Positions 1 to 9,656 of a DNA stretch of 64,000 bases are shown here, in pieces. Positions within the stretch are counted from its first letter, which is position 1. Every line of letters begins with the position of its first letter. The position numbers and the translations under genes were made by a program. The DNA comes from Campylobacter portucalensis (GTDB lineage Bacteria > Campylobacterota > Campylobacteria > Campylobacterales > Campylobacteraceae), in contig NZ_VWSJ01000006.1 in the NCBI RefSeq assembly GCF_009690845.1, positions 1 through 64,000 of the forward strand, given 5' to 3'. The notes under the pieces are model-generated. The model was not told the DNA's origin, searched no databases, and was given only the letters and a program-made list of their open reading frames with translations.

Positions 1-909
1 AATAAACAAACTAAGATAAATAAGCCGTATTAACTAATATAAACAAAAAATAACCTAATGCAAATTGATGATTTTGGAGTTAAAAGATAGTTTTAATTAA
101 TAAGCTTTGCTAAATTAAGTGTTTTAAAATTTAAAAAACACCGATAAATAAACAATCTTATAGCCTAAATTTATCAAGCTTTTAAACCTTTTTTTGCATC
201 TTGTTTAAAAACTGCTAATGATATAATTGGTTTTAAAATTAATTTTGATGAGTTAAAGTCTTAATGGCTTAAAAAATTTATAGCTCAATTTAGTTAAAAA
301 TATAGCATAAATTGATTAAAAAAATTCCAGATATGTTTGTGATATTAAAGTTATTAAGTTTAAGAAATCTTTATGATAAAAAGTTTAAAGAGATATCTAA
401 ATTTAGTGGCAAAATATTTTAAATATATAAAAAGTGGCTTTAGTTTTAAAATAATTATACTTAAGTTACTAATTTATCTATCTTGATAATTATCTAAAAT
501 CACAAGAGTAAAGCTAGATAAATTTGTAAATATTTTTACATATAAATGATTAGAGGCTGAAAGTTGTTAGGTAAATTTAGTAATTAAAAGTAATATTTTT
601 GTTTTGTGGTTATAAAATATACTAGCTTAATGGTTAAACGTAAGGATTAAAAAGAGTGAGTGCATCAAAAAAATTAATAAAATTTATATAAAACATAAAA
701 AATAAAAATGAGAGGAGATTTTGAGTTTAATTTAATAATATTGATTTAATTTATAATCAGATTTGTTTATTTAATACTTTTAATTTGTTTAGAATTGAGT
801 TCAAAAAATGACAAAATTTTTTGTAAATATGCTTAAATTTAAAATATTTTAATCACTTAATTAAACTAAAACTATAAAGAAATAAATTTTCTTTATAGTT
901 TGTATATTT
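1..909. other. gene-free stretch with decayed coding remnant
   Basis: No intact gene is visible on either strand. Around 331-423 there is a degraded piece whose translation ends in FKEISKFSGKIF and a stop. It matches a second degraded piece near 39291-39373 (FKRISKFSGKID and a stop), with most base differences at synonymous positions. The left half of this copy (VCDIKVIKFKKSL) is in a different frame from the right half, so it is frameshifted. A short hairpin (GTGTTTT/AAAACAC) lies at 119-141. The ppa terminator hairpin occupies 871-899. Nothing else in the stretch can be interpreted. Confidence 0.6.
871..899 (-). terminator. Rho-independent terminator of the aspS-adk-ppa operon
   Basis: A perfect 12-bp stem (ACTATAAAGAAA at 871-882 pairing with 888-899) with a 5-base loop lies just past the ppa stop. 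Read on the minus strand it is followed by a T-rich run, as expected for an intrinsic terminator. Confidence 0.8.
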
Positions 910-1431
910 TTAGGCTTTAAAATTTTTGATAGCGTTTTCTAAAATTTCTCTAGCTTTATTTGTATCTGCAAAGTCTTTAACCTTTACCCATTTTCCTGGC
1001 TCTAAAAGTTTGTAGGTTTCAAAGAAATTTTTGATTTTATCAAGAGTTATTTTTGGTAAATCATCTATACTTTTTATATCTTCATATCTAGGATCTATTT
1101 TACTAATTGGTACTGCTAGAAGTTTTTCATCTAGCCCTGACTCATCCTCCATTATCAAAACGCCTATTAATCTGCACGGAATAACTGAGCCTGCTTGAAG
1201 TGGATATTCATTTAAAACTAAAATATCGGCTGGATCGCCATCATCGGCTAGCGTATTTGGCACAAAACCATAATTTGCTGGATAAAACATAGCAGAGTAA
1301 AGCACTCGATCAACGACCACTGCACCGCTATCTTTATCTATTTCGTATTTAATATTTGATCCATATGGAATCTCTATAACTGCATTTACCTTATCAGGGT
1401 TTAAACCTGGTTGTATTTTTGAAATATTCAT
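910..1431 (-). CDS. ppa: inorganic pyrophosphatase (family I)
   Basis: Cytoplasmic Mg-dependent enzyme that hydrolyses pyrophosphate to phosphate and so pulls biosynthetic reactions forward. The 173-residue length is normal for family I bacterial pyrophosphatases. The metal-binding signature DGDPAD with its acidic residues is at about 64-69, and the conserved YPANYGFVP segment lies just before it (50-58). The ATG start has an AAAGGA ribosome site about 6 bases upstream. It is the last gene of a minus-strand run aspS-adk-ppa, 12 bases after adk, and is followed by a strong terminator. The same order occurs in Campylobacter jejuni. Confidence 0.97.
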   Translation of the reverse strand: MNISKIQPGLNPDKVNAVIEIPYGSNIKYEIDKDSGAVVVDRVLYSAMFYPANYGFVPNTLADDGDPADILVLNEYPLQAGSVIPCRLIGVLIMEDESGLDEKLLAVPISKIDPRYEDIKSIDDLPKITLDKIKNFFETYKLLEPGKWVKVKDFADTNKAREILENAIKNFKA

Positions 1432-1443
1432 ATTTATCCTTTA

Positions 1444-2034
1444 TTAAAAATTTTCTATTGTATTTAAAATTTCTTTTCCAATTATTTCGTTCATTTCTGA
1501 AACAATCTCATCGATACTTCTTTCGCCACTAATATTTTTATAAATTCCTTTATCGGTATAAAATTTACGAATTTCTTTAATCGGTTCTAGGAATACCTTC
1601 ATTCTATTATAAAATACTTCTTCATTATCATCACTTCCTCTATTTCTTCCCAAAACTCTTTGTTTAGCTGTTTCTTCACTTACATCAACTTCAATTACAT
1701 TTAATAAATCTATCTCTTTTTCATCGCTTAAAACTTCATCTAATTTTTGCATTTGTTCTACGCTTCTTGGAAAACCATCTATTAAGATAAAATCGTGGGT
1801 TGAATTTTTTATAGCACTGATTATAGTATTTATAACAATATCAAGAGGTACTAAATTTCCTTGTGAGATATAACTTTCAATCTCTTTTCCAAGTTCGCTT
1901 TTTTTTGAAACTTCATCTCTTAACATATCGCCTGTTGAATAGTGTGCTATGCTTTGATTTATTTTAGCAACCATACTAGCATCTGTTGTTTTACCACTTC
2001 CTGGTGCACCGATTATTAAAAATAATTTTTTCAT
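1444..2034 (-). CDS. adk: adenylate kinase, short form
   Basis: Interconverts 2 ADP with ATP and AMP. The P-loop GAPGSGKT is at residues 9-16, an AMP-binding DGFPRS follows near residues 85-90, and the LGRNRG arginine segment is near 128-133. At 196 residues it lacks the long LID insert of the E. coli enzyme, which is usual in this lineage and not a truncation. The start is one base after the aspS stop, with a GGATGAT ribosome site inside the end of aspS, so the two are probably translationally linked. Confidence 0.95.
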   Translation of the reverse strand: MKKLFLIIGAPGSGKTTDASMVAKINQSIAHYSTGDMLRDEVSKKSELGKEIESYISQGNLVPLDIVINTIISAIKNSTHDFILIDGFPRSVEQMQKLDEVLSDEKEIDLLNVIEVDVSEETAKQRVLGRNRGSDDNEEVFYNRMKVFLEPIKEIRKFYTDKGIYKNISGERSIDEIVSEMNEIIGKEILNTIENF

Positions 2035-2035
2035 A

Positions 2036-3790
2036 TCATCCTCTTTTTTCTAAATTTCTTATTCTTAAACCTAGTTCTTTTAATTGTTCATCGTTTGCCC
2101 TGCTTGGTGCTTTTGTAAGTGGGCAACTAGCTCTTTGTGTTTTTGGAAATGCTATAACATCCCTTATGCTTGATGATTTTGTAGTTAACATTATAAGCCT
2201 ATCAAAACCTATTGCAATTCCTCCGTGTGGTGGTGCTCCAAAACTTAAAGCATCAAGTAAGAAACCAAATTTCTCTTTTTGCTCATCTTCATCAATGCTT
2301 AGTTTTTGAAATACTTTTTGTTGGATATCGCTTTTGTGAATTCTTATACTTCCGCCACCAAGTTCTACCCCATTTAATACAACATCATAAGCGATTGAGG
2401 TTATATCTTCTATATCATCATCAATGTTATTTGGCATCGTAAAAGGGTGATGCATTGCTGAATACGAGCCATCATCGTTTTCTTCAAACATTGGAAAATC
2501 TACAACCCATAAAAATTCCATCTTATTTTCATCGATTAAATTTAGTTTTTCGGCTAAAAATAATCTAAATCTCCCCATATAGTCAAGAACTGTTTTTTTC
2601 TTACCTGCACCAAAAAATACAACATCGCCTATTTTTAAATCGCATTTTTTTATAATTTCATCAAGATCTTTTTCGTCAAAAAATTTAATCAAAGGCCCTT
2701 TTAAACCATCTTCTTTTACTTGAAAAAAAGCTAAACCATTTGCACCAAATTTTCTAACAAAATCTTCAAATCCTTTCATCTCTCTTTTAGAAAATATATT
2801 GTCGCCATTTTCAACTTTGATGGCTTTTACGCGGTTTTTTTTCTTATCTTTTGCAATAGAGCTAAAAATTTCATTATTAGATCTCTCAAAAATTTCACTC
2901 ACATCAACAAGAGGCATATCAAATCTTAAATCAGGCTTATCACTTCCATAATTTTCCATTGCATCTTTATAAGCCATTCTTGGAAAAGGAGTTGAAATTT
3001 CGTATCCGCAAACTTTAAAAATATCTTTTAAAACCTCTTCGCCTACTTTTATAACATCATCTTGAGTGTTGAAACTCATCTCTATATCTATTTGTGTAAA
3101 TTCTGGCTGCCTATCTGCTCTTAAATCTTCATCTCTAAAACATTTCGCAATTTGAAAATATTTGTCAAATCCGCTACACATCAAAAGTTGTTTAAAAAGT
3201 TGAGGGCTTTGTGGAAGTGCATAAAATTCACCTGGATAAACTCTACTTGGAACCAAATAATCCCTTGCTCCTTCTGGTGTTGCTCTTGTTAGCATCGGAG
3301 TTTCAACCTCTATAAAGCCAAGTTTATCAAGAGTATTTCTACATGCAATGGCAGCTTTTGATCGCATTTGAAATTTTTCAAAACTTTCACTGTTTCTTAA
3401 ATCTAAAAATCTATATTTTAATCTAGTTTCTTCGCCAACATTTTTATCTCCAATCATAAACGGCAAAGCTTTACTGGAATTTTCGATATTTAACTCATCA
3501 ACCACAATCTCTATCTCGCCAGTTTTTAATTTAGAATTTGTAAGCCCTTCGCCTCTTAATCTAACTTTTCCGCTTGCTTTTAAAACATACTCATTTCTAA
3601 CTATATTGGCTAATTCATAAGCTTTTTTGTTATCGGCTGGATCGCAAACTAATTGCACAATGCCGCTTTTATCTCTTAAATCTATAAAAATCACGCCACC
3701 GTGATCTCTGTAAGAATTTACCCATCCACAAACCCTTACAATCTCTTCTACATTGTCTTTTGATAAATCACTACAATAATGAGTTCTCAA
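2036..3790 (-). CDS. aspS: aspartyl-tRNA synthetase, probably non-discriminating
   Basis: Class II synthetase of 584 residues with an N-terminal OB-fold anticodon domain, motif 2 ([18 protein letters not shown]) in the middle and motif 3 ([10 protein letters not shown]) near the C-terminus. The start is TTG at 3788-3790 with a good AGGAG site 7 bases upstream; no ATG fits. In the anticodon domain the sequence reads YRDHGGVIF, with His30 at the position where discriminating enzymes carry Leu. In characterised enzymes a His there goes with charging both tRNA-Asp and tRNA-Asn, followed by GatCAB amidation. That inference fits epsilonproteobacteria, which generally lack AsnRS. It is the first gene of the aspS-adk-ppa operon. 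Confidence 0.95.
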   Translation of the reverse strand: MRTHYCSDLSKDNVEEIVRVCGWVNSYRDHGGVIFIDLRDKSGIVQLVCDPADNKKAYELANIVRNEYVLKASGKVRLRGEGLTNSKLKTGEIEIVVDELNIENSSKALPFMIGDKNVGEETRLKYRFLDLRNSESFEKFQMRSKAAIACRNTLDKLGFIEVETPMLTRATPEGARDYLVPSRVYPGEFYALPQSPQLFKQLLMCSGFDKYFQIAKCFRDEDLRADRQPEFTQIDIEMSFNTQDDVIKVGEEVLKDIFKVCGYEISTPFPRMAYKDAMENYGSDKPDLRFDMPLVDVSEIFERSNNEIFSSIAKDKKKNRVKAIKVENGDNIFSKREMKGFEDFVRKFGANGLAFFQVKEDGLKGPLIKFFDEKDLDEIIKKCDLKIGDVVFFGAGKKKTVLDYMGRFRLFLAEKLNLIDENKMEFLWVVDFPMFEENDDGSYSAMHHPFTMPNNIDDDIEDITSIAYDVVLNGVELGGGSIRIHKSDIQQKVFQKLSIDEDEQKEKFGFLLDALSFGAPPHGGIAIGFDRLIMLTTKSSSIRDVIAFPKTQRASCPLTKAPSRANDEQLKELGLRIRNLEKRG

Positions 3791-3828
3791 ATTTATCTCC
3801 TTTTTTAATTTTTAGAAATTTAAGGCAT

Positions 3829-3834
3829 ATTATA
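3829..3834 (-). promoter_or_regulatory. -10 box of the aspS operon
   Basis: A perfect TATAAT on the minus strand about 40 bases upstream of the TTG start, in the 90-bp divergent spacer between aspS and nadK. Confidence 0.6.
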
Positions 3835-3867
3835 TTAAAATTTTGCTTTTACAAAGCTAATTTTTAT

Positions 3868-3873
3868 TAAAAT
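3868..3873 (+). promoter_or_regulatory. -10 box of nadK, possible leaderless transcript
   Basis: TAAAAT ends 7 bases before the nadK ATG and no ribosome binding site is visible. Transcription would therefore start at or next to the start codon, which suggests a leaderless mRNA. Confidence 0.45.
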
Positions 3874-3880
3874 ATCATCT

Positions 3881-4750
3881 ATGAAAGATATTAATTTAGA
3901 AAAAAAATTAAAATTTGTAGGAATTGTGGCTAAAAATGTCAAAAATATTGCAATCATAGAAAAAATTCTAAAAAAAAGAGATATTATAATTTTAATAGAA
4001 GAAAAAAATGCAAAACAGATAGATAAAAAGGGCTACACTTTGAATGAAATTTGCAAAAAAACAGACCTTATAATTAGTTTAGGAGGCGATGGAACGCTAA
4101 TTGGGGTTTGTAGAAAAGTTGTAAATAAAGATGTTTATGTTTTAGGCGTTTATGATGGAAGATTAGGATTTTTAACCGATGTTGATTTAAATGATACAGA
4201 GAAATTTTTGGATGAATTTTTTGATGGAAAATATGAAATAGAAAGACCTTTAATTCTTGAGATTAAATTTAAAAAACAAGGATCTAAAGATTTAATTAAA
4301 TTTGCATTTAATGATGTTGTTGTTTCAAGAAATTCTGTTCTTTCAATGAGTAGGGTTGATGCTTATTTAAATGAAAAATATTTTAATACCTATCACGGAG
4401 ATGGAGTTATTGTAAGTTCTCCTGTTGGCTCTACTGCTTATAATATGAGTGCAAATGGCCCAATCATCTATCCATTAAGCAAAGTTTTTTGTATTACGCC
4501 GATTTGTTCTCATAGTTTAACACAAAGACCAATAGTTTTACCAAGTGAGTATAAATTAAGTTTTAAAAATAGCGGAGATAGTTTGATGTGTGTAATAATA
4601 GACGGACAAGAGAGTTTTGAGATGAGTAAGTTTGATAATGTGGAGGTGAGATTGAATTCGCATGTAAATTTAATTAGGCATTTTAATAGAGATTATTTTG
4701 AAATTCTAAAAAATAAACTTCACTGGGGACATAATGGAGGTAAATTTTGA
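3881..4750 (+). CDS. nadK: NAD kinase
   Basis: Phosphorylates NAD to NADP in the cytoplasm. The diagnostic GGDGT motif is at residues 68-72, followed by TLIGVCR. The YHGDG and SSPVGSTAYNMSANGP segments, typical of the NAD-binding C-terminal domain, occupy roughly 165-195. The 289-residue length is normal. It is divergent from aspS. Its ATG has no Shine-Dalgarno sequence, and a TAAAAT box sits 7 bases upstream, so the message may be leaderless. It overlaps recN by 4 bases (TTGA). Confidence 0.95.
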   Translation: MKDINLEKKLKFVGIVAKNVKNIAIIEKILKKRDIIILIEEKNAKQIDKKGYTLNEICKKTDLIISLGGDGTLIGVCRKVVNKDVYVLGVYDGRLGFLTDVDLNDTEKFLDEFFDGKYEIERPLILEIKFKKQGSKDLIKFAFNDVVVSRNSVLSMSRVDAYLNEKYFNTYHGDGVIVSSPVGSTAYNMSANGPIIYPLSKVFCITPICSHSLTQRPIVLPSEYKLSFKNSGDSLMCVIIDGQESFEMSKFDNVEVRLNSHVNLIRHFNRDYFEILKNKLHWGHNGGKF

Positions 4751-6270
4751 TAGAGAGAATTTATATAAAAAATCATTTGAGTTTTGAACAAGCTGAGCTT
4801 AAATTTGATAAAGGACTTAGTGTTTTTACGGGTGTAAGCGGGGCTGGAAAAAGTATTTTAATGGATGCTATTAAGGCACTTTTTGGACTTAGTGAAAGCG
4901 AGGCTAGATTAATAGAAGGTGATGTAAAATTTGATTTTGATATGAGTGAGTTTGGTATAGAAAATTTAGAAATTAATAGCTTTAAAATGGTTAGAGAAAA
5001 AAGCGTTAGATATTTTATAAATAGCGAGTTTATATCTAAAAAAAATTTAATTAAAATTTCAAATGAACATATAAAGTATTTAAGCCTTAGAAATAGCGAT
5101 GAGTTTGATAATGGCAATTTATTAAATTTACTAGATGAAATTTCATCTAAAAATAGCCAAAATCATATTAAAAATTTAAAAAATTTAAAAGAGTGTTTTT
5201 TGAAATTTAGTCGCGTAAAAAACGAACTTTTAAAGATAAAAAATGAAGAGATGAAACTTGAAGAGTTAAAAGAATTTGCTAAATTTGAAATTTCTAAAAT
5301 AGAAAATATAAACCCTAAAATTGGTGAATTTGAAGAATTGATGAGCCTTAAAAAACGACTTAGCAAGATAGATAAAATAAATCAAGCGTGGCAAAAAGCT
5401 GAGATTGTTTTTCAAAAAGAAAGTGCCGTGATTGAAGCTTTAAGAGTTAGTGAAATTGATAGTACTTTTTTTGAAGATACAATGAATGATTTAAGAGCAA
5501 AAAAAGAGAGTTTAAATATGGATGATTTAGAAAATATCGATATGGAAAAAACTCTTGATAGAATAGAGGCTTTAAGTGGGCTACAAAGAAGATATGGCGG
5601 GATAGAAGAGGCTTTAAAAGTGCTTGAAAATAAAAAAATAGAGTTGGCTAATTATGAAAATATAGAATTTACAAAACACGAGCTAGAAAAAGAATTTATA
5701 AGTTTAGAAAAAGATTTGAAATTTATTTCAAATTTGGTAAGCCTAGAAAGAAAAAAGAGCAAAAAGATATTAGAGAATTCTTTAAATTTATATCTTAAAG
5801 ATTTATATATGAGCGATTTAAAAATTATTTTTTTGGAAAAAAATATAGATGAATTAGGTAGTGATGAGATAAATTTTGAAGTATCAAATACAAATTTAAA
5901 AAATTTAAGCTCAGGTGAGTTTAATCGCTTAAGACTTGCTTTTATAGCTAGTACTTTAGATATAAAAGGCAGTGCAAATGGGGTGATAATTTTAGATGAA
6001 ATTGATGCAAATTTAAGTGGAAAAGAGGCGATGAGTATAGCAAATGTGATTGTGAAAATTTCAAAATTCTATCAAATTTTTGCTATTTCTCATTTGCCAC
6101 AACTTAGTTCCAGAGCAAATTCTCACTTTTTAGTTAGCAAAAATGGCGGATTTTCAAATGTTAAAAAATTAAATGAAGATGAAAAAATTATTGAACTTGC
6201 AAGGATGATAAGTGGAGAAAAAATTTCTCAAGAGGCATTAAATTTTGCAAAAAAATTAAAAAATGGATAA
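4747..6270 (+). CDS. recN: DNA repair ATPase RecN
   Basis: SMC-like ATPase acting in double-strand break repair. Walker A GVSGAGKS is at residues 29-36, a long coiled-coil-rich middle follows, and the C-terminal part has the LSSGEFNRLRLAF signature and Walker B IILDEIDANLSG. The 507-residue length is shorter than E. coli RecN (about 553) but usual for Campylobacter. The TTG start overlaps the nadK stop and has a GGAGG site at 4736-4740, which supports this unusual start. Confidence 0.95.
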   Translation: MIERIYIKNHLSFEQAELKFDKGLSVFTGVSGAGKSILMDAIKALFGLSESEARLIEGDVKFDFDMSEFGIENLEINSFKMVREKSVRYFINSEFISKKNLIKISNEHIKYLSLRNSDEFDNGNLLNLLDEISSKNSQNHIKNLKNLKECFLKFSRVKNELLKIKNEEMKLEELKEFAKFEISKIENINPKIGEFEELMSLKKRLSKIDKINQAWQKAEIVFQKESAVIEALRVSEIDSTFFEDTMNDLRAKKESLNMDDLENIDMEKTLDRIEALSGLQRRYGGIEEALKVLENKKIELANYENIEFTKHELEKEFISLEKDLKFISNLVSLERKKSKKILENSLNLYLKDLYMSDLKIIFLEKNIDELGSDEINFEVSNTNLKNLSSGEFNRLRLAFIASTLDIKGSANGVIILDEIDANLSGKEAMSIANVIVKISKFYQIFAISHLPQLSSRANSHFLVSKNGGFSNVKKLNEDEKIIELARMISGEKISQEALNFAKKLKNG

Positions 6271-6326
6271 ATTTTTTTAGTTTAAGCTAAGAATTTAATA
6301 AATTTTGATAGACTTAAAAGTCGATT

Positions 6327-6332
6327 TATAAT
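6327..6332 (+). promoter_or_regulatory. -10 box of tatD
   Basis: A perfect TATAAT lies 17 bases upstream of the preferred tatD ATG. The implied transcript has a leader of only about 10 bases. Confidence 0.5.
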
Positions 6333-6349
6333 TAAGGGTGTTAAAAGGT

Positions 6350-7132
6350 ATGATAGTTGATACGCATTGTCATTTAGATGATCAGAGTTTTGACATTGAT
6401 TTGAGTGAGGTTATCAAAAAAGCAAAGCAAAATGGGGTTGAAAAGATTATAATTCCAGGTGCAAATATGAGTGATTTAGAAAAAGCAAAAGAAATTTCTC
6501 ATAAATTTGATGGAATTTATTTTTCTGTTGGGGTTCATCCATATTATGCTGATGATTTTGATTTGACCTCTTTAAGAGAGTTTGCAAAAGATGAAAAATG
6601 TGTGGCGGTTGGTGAGTGTGGGCTTGATTATTTTAAAATAAAAGAGAAATTTTTAGATGATGAGCTTGTATTGAAAAACAAAAATTTGCAAAAAAGAGTT
6701 TTTTTAGATCAAATTTTTCTTGCAAAAGAGTTAAAAAAACCTTTAATAGTTCATATTAGGGATGCAAATAGTGATAGTTTTGAAATTTTAAAATCTAATG
6801 CAAAAGATTTAGTTGGCGGTGTTTTGCACTGCTATAATGCAAGCGAGCTTTTGCTTGATTTAAAGGATTTTGGATTTTATTTTGGAATTGGTGGTGTTTT
6901 AACTTTTAAAAATGCCAAAAATTTAGTAGAAATTTTACCAAAAATTCCACTTGATAAATTGCTTATAGAAACAGATGCTCCATATCTTGCCCCAACGCCT
7001 CACAGAGGAAGAAGAAATGAACCCCTATACACAAATTTAGTAGTAGAAAAAATTTGTGAGATTTTAAATTTAACAAAAGAAGAAGTTGAAGATATAACAA
7101 CTAAAAATGCAAAGCAACTTTTTAAAATTTAA
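6350..7132 (+). CDS. tatD: TatD family metal-dependent hydrolase
   Basis: TIM-barrel metallo-hydrolase of the TatD family, members of which have 3'-5' DNase activity in other bacteria. Metal ligands are visible: DTHCHLD at the N-terminus, VGECGLDY, VHIRDA, LHCYN, and ETDAPYLAP near the end. I prefer the ATG at 6350, which gives the family's usual MIVDTHCHLD opening. An in-frame GTG at 6338 would add four residues, but it lies almost on the predicted transcription start. It is followed 9 bases later by mltD. Confidence 0.93.
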   Translation: MIVDTHCHLDDQSFDIDLSEVIKKAKQNGVEKIIIPGANMSDLEKAKEISHKFDGIYFSVGVHPYYADDFDLTSLREFAKDEKCVAVGECGLDYFKIKEKFLDDELVLKNKNLQKRVFLDQIFLAKELKKPLIVHIRDANSDSFEILKSNAKDLVGGVLHCYNASELLLDLKDFGFYFGIGGVLTFKNAKNLVEILPKIPLDKLLIETDAPYLAPTPHRGRRNEPLYTNLVVEKICEILNLTKEEVEDITTKNAKQLFKI

Positions 7133-7141
7133 GGAGATGAA

Positions 7142-8341
7142 TTGAAAATATTGATTAAATTTATTTTATTAATGTTTTTGGCTTTAAGCGTAAATGCAAA
7201 CAACATAATAAATGAGATTTTAAATGAATTTAATATAGCCGATACAAAAAAAAATAGAGCTATTTTGGAAGATATTTATAAAAAAATAGATAATTTGGAT
7301 GTAAAATACTTCAAAGATACAATATCTAAGAAAACAGAAAATGTATTTATTATAAAAAATGAACTAAATGAGATAGAAGCCCCTAAATTTTTATTATATC
7401 TTGCAATGACAGAATCAAGATTTTTAAATAAAGCAACGTCTCATATGAAAGCAGGCGGAATGTGGCAGTTTATGCCTAAAACTGCTCGTGCTTTTGGTTT
7501 AGAGGTAAATAAATATATTGACGAAAGAAGAGATCCATATCTTTCAACTGATATAGCTTTTAAGTATTTAAAATTCTTGAATTCTAAATTTGATAAATGG
7601 TATATTTCGCTAATGGCTTATAACTGCGGCGATGCTCGTATGCAAAAGTTGATGAAAAGGTATAAAAGTGATGATTTTTATACTCTTTTAAGTAGTTCAA
7701 AAACCCCAATAGAAACTAGAAATTTTATAAAAAGAATTATAAAATTAACAATGATTTCAAAAAATGAAGAAGTTAAAGAATTCTTGACAAATTTAGAGCC
7801 AAAATTTGGCTTGGAAAAAATTAAAGTAAGTGGTGGAACTAAGCTTTCAAATATAGCAAAAAGTATAGGTCTTAGCACAAATGAACTTAAAGAGTATAAT
7901 ATGCACGTAACAAAAGGATTTGTTCCTAATAGTAAAGATAGTTATCATTTTTATATACCAGCTAATAAATTAAATTTATACGCACTTAGTTATGTGTCAG
8001 ATCTCATAAAAGGAGAACGAACTTTAGAAAAAGAGTATAATATCCATAAAGTTGCAAATGGAGAGACTTTAGATGAAATAGCCAAAAAATGGGGTGTTGA
8101 TGTGAATTTAATAGTTAAAAAAAATAATTTAAAGATTGATGAATCTTTAGATGGAAAAGAACTTAAAATACCTCTAAACAAAGTTATAGAAGCAACGAAA
8201 AATAAAGAATATAAAGTCAAAAGCAAAGATACTTTATCAAAAATTTCAAAAAAATTAGATAAAGATATTAAAGAAAATTTAGCCTTAAATGATTTAAAAA
8301 ATAAAAAATTAATAGCAGGAGATGCAATTGTTATTCCATAG
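7142..8341 (+). CDS. mltD: membrane-bound lytic transglycosylase with LysM repeats (MltD-like)
   Basis: Cleaves peptidoglycan glycan strands in the periplasm. A signal peptide covers residues 1-19 (cleavage after VNA). The SLT catalytic domain has Glu91 in AMTESRF, followed by the GGMWQFMPKTA motif and an AYNCGDAR segment. The C-terminal half has two clear LysM wall-binding repeats (beginning near VANGETLDEIA and VKSKDTLSKIS) and a weaker third (SGGTKLSNIA). The start is TTG at 7142 with AAGGAG just upstream; the nearby ATG is followed at once by a stop. It overlaps rlpA by 20 bases. Confidence 0.93.
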   Translation: MKILIKFILLMFLALSVNANNIINEILNEFNIADTKKNRAILEDIYKKIDNLDVKYFKDTISKKTENVFIIKNELNEIEAPKFLLYLAMTESRFLNKATSHMKAGGMWQFMPKTARAFGLEVNKYIDERRDPYLSTDIAFKYLKFLNSKFDKWYISLMAYNCGDARMQKLMKRYKSDDFYTLLSSSKTPIETRNFIKRIIKLTMISKNEEVKEFLTNLEPKFGLEKIKVSGGTKLSNIAKSIGLSTNELKEYNMHVTKGFVPNSKDSYHFYIPANKLNLYALSYVSDLIKGERTLEKEYNIHKVANGETLDEIAKKWGVDVNLIVKKNNLKIDESLDGKELKIPLNKVIEATKNKEYKVKSKDTLSKISKKLDKDIKENLALNDLKNKKLIAGDAIVIP

Positions 8342-9080
8342 ATTGATTATTGTGATTTTATCCTCTTTTTTATTTTATGGGTGTGTTTCTAAGCAAAAAG
8401 TTGATTTTAGTAGATCAAGCAGCACTCAAAAGCAAAATTCATTAGTTTCAACAATGAGACCTTATACTATACATGGAAAAACATATTATCCGCAAACGGT
8501 TAAAGTAGGTGAAATAGAAAATGGATTAGCTAGTTGGTATGGTCCAAAATTTCACGGTAAAAGAACTTCAAGTGGTGAGATATACGATATGCACGCTATG
8601 ACAGCTGCTCATAAAACTTTTCCGATGAATACAATCGTAAAAGTTACAAATTTAAATAATTCAAAATCAGCAATCGTTAGAATCAACGACAGAGGACCTT
8701 TTGTAAAAGGAAGAATTATTGATTTATCAAAACAAGCAGCCGCCAAATTAGATATAATTTCTACCGGCACAGCACCTGTTAAGGTTGAAGTTTTGGGCTT
8801 TAATGGAGATAAAATTAGCAAAGATGCACCAAAAGAAAAACGAATTTTTGTAGGTGGAAATTTTATGGTGCAAATAGGAGCGTTTAGAAATTTAAATGGT
8901 GCTAAATTTTATCAAAAATCACATAATGGTGAAGGTGGCTATAAAACTATAATAAAAACATATCAAAAAGATGAAATTCCATTACATAGAGTATTTTTGA
9001 CTGGTTTTAAGAGTGAGGATGAAGCAAGAGATTTTATTAAATTTACAAATATTAATGGTGCTTTTATAGTTAGAGAATAG
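8322..9080 (+). CDS. rlpA: septal ring lytic transglycosylase RlpA-type lipoprotein
   Basis: Outer-membrane lipoprotein that acts on peptidoglycan. A signal peptide ends in a lipobox (LFYGC, Cys21). A double-psi beta-barrel follows, beginning GLASWYGPKFHGKRTSSGE and containing RINDRGPFVKGRIIDLS. A C-terminal SPOR domain (MVQIGAFRN...) would bind denuded septal glycan. It begins inside the 3' end of mltD, which suggests the two wall enzymes are co-expressed. Confidence 0.93.
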   Translation: MQLLFHRLIIVILSSFLFYGCVSKQKVDFSRSSSTQKQNSLVSTMRPYTIHGKTYYPQTVKVGEIENGLASWYGPKFHGKRTSSGEIYDMHAMTAAHKTFPMNTIVKVTNLNNSKSAIVRINDRGPFVKGRIIDLSKQAAAKLDIISTGTAPVKVEVLGFNGDKISKDAPKEKRIFVGGNFMVQIGAFRNLNGAKFYQKSHNGEGGYKTIIKTYQKDEIPLHRVFLTGFKSEDEARDFIKFTNINGAFIVRE

Positions 9081-9092
9081 TTTGGAAATAAA

Positions 9093-9656
9093 ATGAAAAG
9101 AATTACAAAAGAGACAAATATCGAGTTAGAGTTAAAAATTTATGGCAATGGTAAAAGCGAAATTTCAACTGGTATTGGATTTTTTGATCATATGTTAGAG
9201 GCTTTTTCTAAACACTCTTTAATTGATTTAAAAATCAAATGCAGTGGCGATTTAGAAGTCGATGATCATCATAGCGTTGAAGATGTAGGTATAGTTTTAG
9301 GAATGGCTTTAAGGGAGCAAATTTATCCTATAGAGAATGTAGAGAGATATGCAAATTCGGTAGTTGTTATGGATGAGACGGCTGTTGAGTGTGATTTGGA
9401 TTTGTCAAATAGAGCTTTTTTAGTTTATGAGAGCTTAAAAAGTGGATTTATTGGCAAATTTGATGCTGAGCTTTTGGAGGAATTTTTTAGAGCGGTTGCT
9501 TTTAATGCTGGATTTACTTTGCATTTAATAAAGAAACGAGGCACAAACAAACATCATATAGCAGAAGCTACATTTAAGGCATTTGCTATAGCTTTAAGAA
9601 GGGCTTTAGAAAAAAATAAAAGAGTTGGAATTCCTAGTACAAAGGGTGTTTTATGA
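9093..9656 (+). CDS. hisB: imidazoleglycerol-phosphate dehydratase
   Basis: Histidine biosynthesis enzyme, 187 residues, of the monofunctional dehydratase type with no histidinol-phosphatase domain. Mn-binding histidine motifs are visible: FFDHMLEAFSKHS, DDHHSVEDVG, and NKHHIAEATFKA near the C-terminus. It sits alone among envelope genes, with rlpA before it and kdsC overlapping its stop by 4 bases (ATGA), so it may be carried by this operon and not by a his operon. Confidence 0.96.
   Translation: MKRITKETNIELELKIYGNGKSEISTGIGFFDHMLEAFSKHSLIDLKIKCSGDLEVDDHHSVEDVGIVLGMALREQIYPIENVERYANSVVVMDETAVECDLDLSNRAFLVYESLKSGFIGKFDAELLEEFFRAVAFNAGFTLHLIKKRGTNKHHIAEATFKAFAIALRRALEKNKRVGIPSTKGVL

Noticed and set aside
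1444-2034. adenylate kinase looks truncated
   Set aside because: The short form without a LID insert is normal in Campylobacter and all core motifs are present.
2036-2442. open frames opposite aspS (1986-2309 and 2212-2442)
   Set aside because: Antisense to a well-supported gene, no ribosome sites and low-complexity products.
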